Assembly: GCF_002754245.1 (NCBI RefSeq)
Contig: NZ_PEEX01000001.1
Span: forward strand, 1,902,001-1,966,000
DNA from: Chryseobacterium sp. 52
GTDB lineage: Bacteria > Bacteroidota > Bacteroidia > Flavobacteriales > Weeksellaceae
Direction of reading: 5' to 3'
DNA length: 64,000 nt
In this document: positions 48,978 to 58,038 of the stretch, in pieces
How the letters are laid out: every line of letters begins with the position of its first letter
Position numbering within the stretch: position 1 is the stretch's first letter
Notes under the pieces: model-generated
What the model saw: the letters and a program-made list of their open reading frames with translations, nothing else
The model's database searches: none
What the model was told of the DNA's origin: nothing
Position numbers and translations under genes: made by a program

Positions 48978-50234
48978 ATGTATAAAAATTTACTCAGTTC
49001 AAAATTTGCTAAAATTTCATTATTAACTTTTTCATTAGGTTGTTCCAATCTCATCCGGGCACAGCAGGTAGGTCTTACATTTGATGGTTCTGATGACTAT
49101 ATTCAAACCAATTTCCCCGGTGTTTTAGGAAGCAATTCCCGTACAGTTGAAGCGTGGATAAAAACGACTGCCACCAGTGGCGAAAATCTTATTGTAAGTT
49201 GGGGTTCCGATTCTGTAAATGGAGGAAGATTTACCATCAGATTAAATACGACAAGTGGTATTTCTAAATTAAGAGTAGAAAATAAAGGAGGAGGAGTCAA
49301 TGGTAATATTACCGTAAATGACGGAAACTGGCATCACATCGCTGTAGTTTATGATAATTCAGCACCTTCAGCAACAAGGTACAAACTGTACGTTGACGGA
49401 GTTCAGGATGTTGCTGGAAGTATTTCAACATCGTTGAATACCTTACAGAGTACAAATATGATTATCGGCAGAAGGATAAGCCCCAGTTTGGGAGGTTTTT
49501 TCAATGGGACAATCGATGAAGTACGGGTATGGAATGCAGCACGTTCCCAAACAGAAATACAGGCTAATATGAACACGGAGATTTGCAGTTCTCAGACAAA
49601 CTTGGTTTCATATTTTAAATTCAATGACGGCGTAGCTTCTGCCAGTAATACGACTTTAACATCCGTTGCAGACAGCTCTGTGAACTCATTTTCAGGAACT
49701 TTTAATAATTTCGCTTTATCTGGAAACACCTCCAATTTCAATGCAGGTGCTTCAGCTCTAGGATCTTTCTCAATTAATCCAACGACTACGCTTACGGGAT
49801 CAGTGTTGACTGCTAATCAGAATGGTGCAGCCTACCAGTGGATTGACTGTAACAACAGTAATTCTCCGATAAATGGAGCTACGAATCAAACTTTTACACC
49901 CACTGTTGCCGGTAATTATTCAGTAATTGTTACGCTGTCGGGATGCAGCGTCACATCAGTATGTCAGTCAGTCAGTAATTTATCAGTTAAAGAAACTAAT
50001 CCTCACCCAGATCTATCACTTTCACCAAATCCATCCCAAGGTTTAGTGAGAGTAAAATCAAATGAAACCATTGATTATGTGGAAGTCATCAGTCCGACAG
50101 GTCAAAATTTAATGAATTTTAAAGTTAATGCAAGATCCACAGAATTAGATATTTCTTCCTTAAAGGCTGGACTGTATTTAGTAAAAGTTACCTCTAAAAA
50201 TGAAAGTAAACTATATAAAATCATTAAAAAATAG
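48978..50234 (+). CDS. T9SS cargo: LamG-domain surface protein (type A sorting)
   Basis: A 418-residue exported protein. The signal peptide covers about 1-30 (LIRAQQ end). A laminin G-like lectin fold spans about 30-215 (LTFDGSDDYIQTNFPG ... RTVEAWIKT ... NGTIDEVRVWNAARS), followed by an Ig-like segment (about 265-335). The C-terminus (about 345-418) is a T9SS type A sorting domain with LSLSPNPSQGLVRVKS and LKAGLYLVKVTSKNESKLYKIIKK. It is exported by the gliding-linked type IX system and probably attached to the cell surface. First of the surface genes behind the HTCS. Confidence 0.92.
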   Translation: MYKNLLSSKFAKISLLTFSLGCSNLIRAQQVGLTFDGSDDYIQTNFPGVLGSNSRTVEAWIKTTATSGENLIVSWGSDSVNGGRFTIRLNTTSGISKLRVENKGGGVNGNITVNDGNWHHIAVVYDNSAPSATRYKLYVDGVQDVAGSISTSLNTLQSTNMIIGRRISPSLGGFFNGTIDEVRVWNAARSQTEIQANMNTEICSSQTNLVSYFKFNDGVASASNTTLTSVADSSVNSFSGTFNNFALSGNTSNFNAGASALGSFSINPTTTLTGSVLTANQNGAAYQWIDCNNSNSPINGATNQTFTPTVAGNYSVIVTLSGCSVTSVCQSVSNLSVKETNPHPDLSLSPNPSQGLVRVKSNETIDYVEVISPTGQNLMNFKVNARSTELDISSLKAGLYLVKVTSKNESKLYKIIKK

Positions 50235-50281
50235 GTATGGGTGCAAAACTAATTTATATACCATTTAGAAATATTTAAAAT

Positions 50282-53200
50282 ATGAATAAATTTTTACTAA
50301 TTATCATGGTCTTTCTGGCTTTTGTAGCCAAAGTATCAGCGCAGTGTACTGCAGTTCCGGTTCCTTTTTCACAGTCTTTCAGTACCGGAGCACTACCTGC
50401 ATGTTGGGTTAATCAAAACCCCACCACAACATCGACCAATGCCAATGTAAAGTGGAAGTTTACAGGATCGGCAGGATATGGAGCTACCAATAATGGCGGC
50501 AGACCTGCAGGAACCTTTGCATGGGTAGATGCAAGCACACCCTATACAAACGAACATAATGTTGAACTGCTAAGTCCACAGATTAATTTATCTGGTTTAA
50601 CAACCCCTTACGTAAAGTTTGAATGGTTTAAAAATCATTTGACCTCACTTACAGGTACAGTTCCAAATTACGAGCACAACCAGTTAAAGCTTGAAATAAA
50701 CAGTGGTGCCGGATGGGTGCAAATCTGGGCGGGCAACACCAATGATCCAGAATGGAGAACTGTAGGCATTCCCTTAGCAGCCTCCTATGTTGGTGCAACC
50801 ATTCAACTCAAATTTACAGTGGATAAAGATGTACTTGGCAACGGATATTTATACGATGATGTTTTATTGGATGAGGTACAGGTTATACAGGCTCCCACCT
50901 GTTTTGAGCCAACCACACTTCCCGCTACAAATGTTACTCCCAATTCAGGAACCATCAACTGGACTCCGCCTTTATCACCGGCTCCGGCACCTGCAATTGG
51001 TTATGAATACTATTACACAACTACAAATACGCCTCCGGTAGCAGCTACAACAGGAACTTCAACCTCTGGTACTACTGCCAATTTAACACCACTCGTTGCG
51101 GGAACCACTTATTATTGGTGGGTAAGATCAGTTTGTTCTCCTACAGATAAAACACCGTGGGTTGCGGGAACACCTTTTACGCCAGGACAAATTGGTGGAG
51201 GGTCATCCACGCATGCTTATTTACCGGTTTATTCTTGTTCAGGATTTAATTATTCTCAACAGATTTATACTGCTGCTGAAGTTGCAGGAGCTGTGGGAAC
51301 GAATACCTATATCACCTCGGTTAAATTCTACGTTTCAACCGTGGGCACTACTCAGGCCAACTACAATCAATGGGTTGTCTATATGGGGAATACTGCTCAA
51401 TCTGATTTTGGATCCACTACAAGCTGGGTGCCTTTTTCATCATTAACGCAGACTTATTCTGGTACACTGCCGGCAATGACTGCCGGAACATGGGTTACTA
51501 TTCCGCTTACGACTCCTTTCCTTTGGGATGGAACAAGTAATTTGGTGATTGCCGTAGATGAAAATGTGACAGGAACATCATGTACCGCCAACTGGGGAAG
51601 TTATTCGGCGGGCACAAATAAAGGAATGTTGTACTACAGCACAACGACTAATCCTAATCCTGTAAATCCTCCAACTGCTACAAACAGATATTCTGTTATT
51701 CCGATGATTCAGATGACAGGAACTGCTTTGGCAGCTTGTGTAAATACTCCACCAACAAACATTGCAGTAGGTAATGTCTCGGCTACATCTGCAAATGTTT
51801 CCTGGACTCCTGTTGCAGGAGCTACCTATATCTTAAGATACCGGTCACTTCCGGGTGGCGCATGGACTACCGTAAATTTAACAACACCTCTTACAAACAC
51901 GTATACAATTGATAACCTCTTAGAATTTACTCAATATGAAGTGGAGGTAGCAACTGTTTGTGGTACCAATACAGCGGGGGTATTTTCTGCTCCGGTCTCT
52001 TTCACTACACCCGGAGTTTCCTGGTGTCCTCATGCTGCACAATACACCAGTGCAACGTACGGTTGGATATCAAATGTTACAGTTAATCCGGTAGGATCTA
52101 CCTCATTAAATAATACTTCACTACAATCTCAGTATACAGATTATTCTGCCAATCCTGCTTTAGCGCTAACCTTGGCCAGAAATACTCAAAATAATTCTAT
52201 TTCAGTTGGAAAAACATGGACAGGTACTCAATACGCCAATTACACCAATGTCTGGATCGATTTTGACAGAAACGGAATTTTCGACACTTCAGAATTAGTC
52301 TACACCAGCGGATCGAATGCTACTTCACCAGTGACGGGAACATTCAGTGTTCCGGCAGTAACTTATAACGGACCAAACTCTACCAGAATGAGGGTTGTGG
52401 TATCTTATGCAGCAGCGGCAGGGGCATGTTCCGGAAATACCTATGGTGAAGTTGAAGATTATGCAGTGAAATTCATCGATTTACAACCATGTAGCACAAC
52501 GGCACCGTTGCCCACGGTTTCTGGTATGACATCAAATACAGCGTATGTTTCATGGATTCCTACCGCTAATGCAACCTATAGAATAAGATGGAGACAACAG
52601 GGTACGGCCTCTTGGGTTCAGCCCACCGCACCTTTGGGTTATTTAGAATTACCTGCAGGACAAAGTTTTTATACTATCACGGGTCTCCTGGAACAGACTT
52701 CTTATGAAGTACAAATTCAGGCAAAGTGCGGAACTATTTGGGGTGCTTTTGGCGCAACCGTTAATTTTACAACACCTTCTTTGACGTACTGTAACATGAC
52801 AGGAACAGGTACCAATGATTATATTTCGAATGTAAAAGTTACACCTGTGAACTTTCCTTTAATGGATAATACTTCTTTGCAGACTAATTATATCAGTTAT
52901 AATTCTCCTGCAACATTGATTAATCTCGAAATAGGTTCTTCAGGAAATCAATTGTCCGTTTCAAAATCTTGGCTAACTACAACTTATGCTGATGCTGTAG
53001 ACGTTTATATAGACTGGAACAGAGATGGAATATTTGCAGCTACTGAGAAAATAATGACTTCTGCATCAAGTACTACAACTCCGGTTACAACTACTTTCAG
53101 TGTTCCTGGAACCGGAGTTTACACGGGGCCCTATACTACCACAATGAGAGTTATTCTTAAAAGAGCAAGCGCTTCGGTAATGTGTGTAGATCCTGTGAAT

Positions 53201-54799
53201 GGCGAAGTAGAAGATTATGCAGTAAAATTGAGACCTTGCAGCAATGCAACACCCACAAATGTAACGATCAATCCGATTACACATAATTCAGCGACGATTA
53301 ACTGGACGGCAGCTGCAAACAACAACTCATTCCTTTTAGAATACAGAGAAGTAACAAATCCTGTCTCAGCATGGACTGTCATCAATGCATCTGCTTTAGC
53401 AGGTAATCCTCCGGTTGTTATCAATGGTTTAACGCCGGCAACGACGTACGAAGTTAGAATTGCAGCAGTCTGTGGAAGTGGTGGAGCAGGAGCTTATACT
53501 CCAATTAAAATATTTACGACAAGATGTGATCCTACACCTCCAAATGTTATAATTTCAAATGTTACTTCAACATCTGCGATCGTTACCTGGAACCCAATTG
53601 TTCCCAGCGCAACTTACATCATCAGATACAGGCCGGTAGGTTCTGCAACCTGGATTTCAGTTCCGGCACCGGCTCTTCCTGCAAACTCTATCACACTTAC
53701 AGGTTTGTCTTCTTATGTAATGTATGAAGTGCAGGTAGCAAATATTTGTGCAGGTGAAACTACGCCAAACCCTTGGTCTAATCCTCAGGTATTTACCACA
53801 ATACGAGTTTGTGAGATTCTGCCTCCGGGATTGACGATTACTACATTAACTCCTGCAAGTGCTGAGGTTGTTTGGGATGCTTATACCGGAACTGGAGCTA
53901 CCAACCAATATATTTTAAGGTACAGAAAAGTGGGTATTCCTAGCTGGACGACTGTGATGGTTAATACAAACACTTATACAATAACAGGATTACTGGAATT
54001 AACGAAATATGAAATGCAGGTTGCGAATGTCTGTACAGGAACTCCCGGAAACTTTACACCTCCATATTATTTTACAGCACCAACAGTGGTTTACTGTACA
54101 ATGACCGCAGCCAATTCTGCGACTGAGTTTATTTCGAAAGTAACAGCTACGCCAACTGGTAAGCCACAAATGATCAATATCACCCCTGCATCGAATTATT
54201 CAGACTTTACGGGTACACCTTCGACGCTTATTGAAATGATTCAAGGATCAAATGGTAACCAGATTACAATTGATAAGACATTAAGCAATGGCGATAAAGC
54301 TGGAGTAGCAGTTTGGATCGACTTTAACAGAAACGGATATTTCGATATCAATGAAAGGATTTTGGCGGACGGTTCCAACACTAATCCTACAGCAAGTGCT
54401 GCATTCAGTGTTCCTGCTGATGCATTTGTGAGCATGACAGATTATAAATATGTTGTAATGAGAGTAGCAATGCAGAAAGACGGAATTCCTGTAAACTGTA
54501 CAAACTTTGCCAATGGTGAAGTTGAAGACTATACGGTGAGAATTTCTAAAGTTCCTGTAATCAATTCTCTTAACCAGAATGATATTATGATTTATCCAAA
54601 CCCTGTACGTAACATTTTGAATGTTAAAAATATCAGTGCAAAAGCAGATTATAAAATCTATAATGCAGCAGGACAATTATTGTCTACAGGTTTGATTATG
54701 AATAATGCCATTGACGTAAGCAGTTTGATAAACGGTCTTTATATTATTGATATTGTAGATATAAAAGGATCTGTACAGAAAAAATTTCTTAAAGAATAA
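50282..54799 (+). CDS. T9SS cargo: large Fn3/GEVED surface adhesin (type A sorting)
   Basis: A 1505-residue exported protein (signal peptide about 1-21, VSAQC). An N-terminal jelly-roll-like part is followed by several fibronectin type III units (SANVSWTPVAGATYILRYR, SAEVVWDAYTGTG and similar) and three GEVED domains (about 579-730, 835-982, 1270-1422), each ending GEVEDY. Their cores carry D-x-D/N-x-N-G calcium-loop-like motifs, such as IDFDRNGIFDTSE. The last 75 residues are a type A T9SS sorting domain (DIMIYPNPVRNILNVKN). Probable adhesin. It is long and repetitive, so recombination or assembly collapse is possible. Confidence 0.93.
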   Translation: MNKFLLIIMVFLAFVAKVSAQCTAVPVPFSQSFSTGALPACWVNQNPTTTSTNANVKWKFTGSAGYGATNNGGRPAGTFAWVDASTPYTNEHNVELLSPQINLSGLTTPYVKFEWFKNHLTSLTGTVPNYEHNQLKLEINSGAGWVQIWAGNTNDPEWRTVGIPLAASYVGATIQLKFTVDKDVLGNGYLYDDVLLDEVQVIQAPTCFEPTTLPATNVTPNSGTINWTPPLSPAPAPAIGYEYYYTTTNTPPVAATTGTSTSGTTANLTPLVAGTTYYWWVRSVCSPTDKTPWVAGTPFTPGQIGGGSSTHAYLPVYSCSGFNYSQQIYTAAEVAGAVGTNTYITSVKFYVSTVGTTQANYNQWVVYMGNTAQSDFGSTTSWVPFSSLTQTYSGTLPAMTAGTWVTIPLTTPFLWDGTSNLVIAVDENVTGTSCTANWGSYSAGTNKGMLYYSTTTNPNPVNPPTATNRYSVIPMIQMTGTALAACVNTPPTNIAVGNVSATSANVSWTPVAGATYILRYRSLPGGAWTTVNLTTPLTNTYTIDNLLEFTQYEVEVATVCGTNTAGVFSAPVSFTTPGVSWCPHAAQYTSATYGWISNVTVNPVGSTSLNNTSLQSQYTDYSANPALALTLARNTQNNSISVGKTWTGTQYANYTNVWIDFDRNGIFDTSELVYTSGSNATSPVTGTFSVPAVTYNGPNSTRMRVVVSYAAAAGACSGNTYGEVEDYAVKFIDLQPCSTTAPLPTVSGMTSNTAYVSWIPTANATYRIRWRQQGTASWVQPTAPLGYLELPAGQSFYTITGLLEQTSYEVQIQAKCGTIWGAFGATVNFTTPSLTYCNMTGTGTNDYISNVKVTPVNFPLMDNTSLQTNYISYNSPATLINLEIGSSGNQLSVSKSWLTTTYADAVDVYIDWNRDGIFAATEKIMTSASSTTTPVTTTFSVPGTGVYTGPYTTTMRVILKRASASVMCVDPVNGEVEDYAVKLRPCSNATPTNVTINPITHNSATINWTAAANNNSFLLEYREVTNPVSAWTVINASALAGNPPVVINGLTPATTYEVRIAAVCGSGGAGAYTPIKIFTTRCDPTPPNVIISNVTSTSAIVTWNPIVPSATYIIRYRPVGSATWISVPAPALPANSITLTGLSSYVMYEVQVANICAGETTPNPWSNPQVFTTIRVCEILPPGLTITTLTPASAEVVWDAYTGTGATNQYILRYRKVGIPSWTTVMVNTNTYTITGLLELTKYEMQVANVCTGTPGNFTPPYYFTAPTVVYCTMTAANSATEFISKVTATPTGKPQMINITPASNYSDFTGTPSTLIEMIQGSNGNQITIDKTLSNGDKAGVAVWIDFNRNGYFDINERILADGSNTNPTASAAFSVPADAFVSMTDYKYVVMRVAMQKDGIPVNCTNFANGEVEDYTVRISKVPVINSLNQNDIMIYPNPVRNILNVKNISAKADYKIYNAAGQLLSTGLIMNNAIDVSSLINGLYIIDIVDIKGSVQKKFLKE

Positions 54800-54821
54800 A
54801 AAATAAATAAAAAATATTGAT

Positions 54822-54849
54822 TGAGCTGTATGTTACTGGTATGCAGCTC
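54822..54849 (+). other. Hairpin between surface-protein genes
   Basis: Stem GAGCTGTAT/ATGCAGCTC (one G-T pair), 9-nt loop, not followed by a T-run. It may be a weak terminator or an RNA-processing site between the type A and the type B genes. Confidence 0.35.
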
Positions 54850-54878
54850 TAATCAAACTCTATTTTAATTCCATAATT

Positions 54879-57800
54879 ATGAAAAAATTTCTACTAAGTT
54901 TTGTATTAGTTTTTATGACCTTAAGCTCTCTCTTTGCGCAGAGAGACACCGAACACTGGATTGCGCCGTTTCATTATACACAAGGATATACACAGTCTTT
55001 GTACTTATCTACTGATTCTCTGACACCATTTGTTGTTACAATATACAGCAACAATATCTCACTCGGAACAGTTACTATTAGTAAAGGTAGTCCGATGATT
55101 TTTGTTGTTCCAACAGCAAGGATATCCACAAACTTGGCTTCAGAAGTTTTTAATGTAATCGATAAAGGTTTGTATCTTCAGGCTACAAAACCATTCTATT
55201 GCACATTAAGAATGGTAAGCAGCACTACACACGCCGAAATTGTTACCAGTAAAGGCAAAGCCGGTATTGGAAAAGAATTTTATGTAGCCAATACCCCTTC
55301 TACTGCCACTTCTAATAATTTTACTGCTGGAGTTTTAGCAACAGAAAATAATACTGTAGTTACAGCAACTTGGACTGGGAGCGTTACCTTTATTGGAGGA
55401 ACTCCCACAGGTAATACGCATACATTTACTTTAAACAAAGGTCAATCTTTTATTTTTGCAGGTATTGCAGCAGGTACAGCACCTTTTATGGGAGCAAAAA
55501 TTGTATCCGATAAACCAATTACACTTACCAATGGAAATGTGAATGGTAATTTCGGAAATAGTACAGCTTCAGGATCTGATGCCATTTTAGATCAATCTGT
55601 ACCGGTTGAAAGACTTGGAAGCACTTTTGCAATGGTAAGAACAAGGTCAACAACTGCCGATTTGGAAGGTGCTATCGTTATTGCTACTGAAAATAATACC
55701 CAGATATTTTTAAATGGCTCAACGACTCCGGTTGCAACAATAAATCAGGGACAATGGTATAGGATTTCTGGTGACAGCTATGTTGCTCAAGGAATTTCTG
55801 GTCATTACAATATGCTCGTAAGCAGTTCAAAAAATGTCTATTTATATCAATTAGTTTCAGTTGGTGACAGCAGTGCAACTTGTGGATTTAATTATATTCC
55901 TCCATTAAACTGTTTCCTGCCTAGAAAGATTGACGAAATTCCATTGATTAATGAAATGCCTCTTCCTAATCCTACTCCTTCAGGAACTTTAATCAAATTA
56001 AACATTTTAACAGAAGCAGGAGCAACCGTATTGGTTAACAATGTAGCTCCTACGGCGGCACAAGGTCCTTATCCTCTTATAGGAAATCCGGCATGGGTAA
56101 CTTATGGAATAGAAGGTGTTACGGGTAACCTTACCATCAACTCTACGAAAGCGGTTACAGCAGGTATTAATGGTGGTTACAGCACATCGGGATACGGCGG
56201 TTATTTCGCGGGATTTTCGTCTATTCCAATCATCGCTAAGCAGACGGGTGACTGCGTTCCGGGAATTGTACTGGAAGTAGACGACAGCTACGAAACCTAC
56301 CAATGGTATCTAAACGGAGGAGCTATCACAGGTGCTACATCCCACACTTATACGCCAACTACCGGAGGAAATTATACCGTAAAGGTAACCATGGGAACAT
56401 GCCCTCCGGTAACAACTCCTGTGTATAAGGTATTTACGTGTCTGAAACAAACTACTCAATCAGTAAACATTTGTGGAAGTAAAGTGATCATACCTACATT
56501 CTCAAGTTCTACTCAGTCGCCGGTAACAAGCACTGTGACAATTGTTGCACAACCAACACATGGAACCGTTACTATTAATCCTTCAACAGGAGCAATTACT
56601 TATATTCCTCAGGCAGGATATTTGGGAGCAGATGCTATTATTTATAAATTCTGTGGTAACGCTCAGGAATTTGTAGATTGCGAACAGGTTACTTTAAATT
56701 TAAATTTAGTGCCATTTGTATTGACGGACAGAACCATTAAAGCTTGTCAATATGCCGGAAAAGGATATTTTGATTTAACTACTGCGAATGTTACAGACAA
56801 TGCAGTACCGACAACTAAAAAATTCTATCCTACGTTAGCTGATCTTAATGCGAATACAAATCAGATTACCAATCCTACCAATTATTTTTCAGGAGCAGGA
56901 ATTATACATGTAAGAGTGACAACTTCTGAAGGTTGTGTAGGAAATGCTAAAATCACCCTCGATTTTTTCCCTACTCCGGTAGTGAACGAGGCCACTTTAA
57001 CGGTTTGCTTTATTGAAAACAATGAAACTAAAGGGACATTCAATTTAACTACTGCGGTAATTACGAATGAAACCCCTGTTACCAAAAAATATTATCCAAC
57101 ATTTACAGATGCAAGCAACGGAACCAACGAGATTATGAGCCCTATTCCTACGGTTTATATTTCAAGCAACAGTTCTGTATATGCAAGAGTATTTAATTCA
57201 AACGGATGTTATGCAATTGCTAAAATCAATCTTACAGTTACTCCTCCGAAAAGATCAACAGTATTAAAAGATCAATTTATCTGTATTGATGACAGAACTA
57301 CGCTAGATGCAGGAGCAGGATTCCAATCTTATCTTTGGAGTACGGGAGCAACGACTCAAACTATTCAGGGAGTTCCTGTGGGTAGCTATTGGGTCACACT
57401 TCAGAATGAAGGATGTTATATCAAACAGTTTGTAAGTGTAAAAAAAGCTAACGAACCTGTTGTAACGTCTATCGAAATCTCTAACAACACTGCTACAATA
57501 AACGTGGAAGGAGGAACTGCACCATACAAATATGCAGTAGATACTCCTTCAAACTGGCAGAATTCTAATGTCTTTACCAATCTTACAAGAGGACAGCATA
57601 CTTTCTATGTAAAAGATGCTTTAGACTGTACTCCAGTTTCAGTAGAATTGACGGTTCCGAACTTAGTGAATGCCATCACGCCAAACGGAGACAACGTGAA
57701 CGATGTTTTAGATTACAGCGAATTAGCTTACAAAGGAAACTTAACATTTGTGATCTACGACAGATACGGAAATAAACTATTCACCGGAGACAAGTACAAT

Positions 57801-57941
57801 AACTATAAATGGGACGGAAAATCCTCGGGAAAAGGAATTTTCACAGGTACCTACTGGTATCATATCAACTGGAACGAACCCAACGCTCAGAAAACACCTG
57901 TGAAATTCACCGGATGGATCCTGGTAAAAAACAGAGAGTAA
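54879..57941 (+). CDS. T9SS cargo: IgGFc-binding-like protein, type B sorting (paralogue 1)
   Basis: A 1020-residue exported protein (signal peptide about 1-20, LFAQ). The N-terminal half (about 20-455) is an IgGFc-binding-type domain, starting RDTEHWIAPFHYTQGY and containing DQSVPVERLGSTFAMVRTRS. After an Ig-like unit come a cadherin-like Big domain (about 540-605), two tandem CxxA-type units (about 625-700 and 700-785) and SYLWSTGATTQTI. The C-terminus (about 932-1020) is a T9SS type B (CHU_C) domain with ITPNGDNVNDVLDY. It has one more internal unit than its downstream paralogue. Type B proteins normally work with a PorP/SprF-like partner; none is adjacent. Confidence 0.93.
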   Translation: MKKFLLSFVLVFMTLSSLFAQRDTEHWIAPFHYTQGYTQSLYLSTDSLTPFVVTIYSNNISLGTVTISKGSPMIFVVPTARISTNLASEVFNVIDKGLYLQATKPFYCTLRMVSSTTHAEIVTSKGKAGIGKEFYVANTPSTATSNNFTAGVLATENNTVVTATWTGSVTFIGGTPTGNTHTFTLNKGQSFIFAGIAAGTAPFMGAKIVSDKPITLTNGNVNGNFGNSTASGSDAILDQSVPVERLGSTFAMVRTRSTTADLEGAIVIATENNTQIFLNGSTTPVATINQGQWYRISGDSYVAQGISGHYNMLVSSSKNVYLYQLVSVGDSSATCGFNYIPPLNCFLPRKIDEIPLINEMPLPNPTPSGTLIKLNILTEAGATVLVNNVAPTAAQGPYPLIGNPAWVTYGIEGVTGNLTINSTKAVTAGINGGYSTSGYGGYFAGFSSIPIIAKQTGDCVPGIVLEVDDSYETYQWYLNGGAITGATSHTYTPTTGGNYTVKVTMGTCPPVTTPVYKVFTCLKQTTQSVNICGSKVIIPTFSSSTQSPVTSTVTIVAQPTHGTVTINPSTGAITYIPQAGYLGADAIIYKFCGNAQEFVDCEQVTLNLNLVPFVLTDRTIKACQYAGKGYFDLTTANVTDNAVPTTKKFYPTLADLNANTNQITNPTNYFSGAGIIHVRVTTSEGCVGNAKITLDFFPTPVVNEATLTVCFIENNETKGTFNLTTAVITNETPVTKKYYPTFTDASNGTNEIMSPIPTVYISSNSSVYARVFNSNGCYAIAKINLTVTPPKRSTVLKDQFICIDDRTTLDAGAGFQSYLWSTGATTQTIQGVPVGSYWVTLQNEGCYIKQFVSVKKANEPVVTSIEISNNTATINVEGGTAPYKYAVDTPSNWQNSNVFTNLTRGQHTFYVKDALDCTPVSVELTVPNLVNAITPNGDNVNDVLDYSELAYKGNLTFVIYDRYGNKLFTGDKYNNYKWDGKSSGKGIFTGTYWYHINWNEPNAQKTPVKFTGWILVKNRE

Positions 57942-57950
57942 TTCTAGTGG

Positions 57951-57990
57951 CTAAAAAACCGCGGGTTTTTCAATCGTGGGTTTTTTAGTT
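57951..57990 (+). terminator. Terminator between the type B paralogues
   Basis: A 10-bp perfect stem CTAAAAAACC/GGTTTTTTAG with an 18-nt loop. The stem's own U-rich side serves as the T-run. Confidence 0.75.
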
Positions 57991-58038
57991 TAAAAATAAA
58001 CAACAAATAAACTTCTATTTTACGAAAGTGAAAATACT

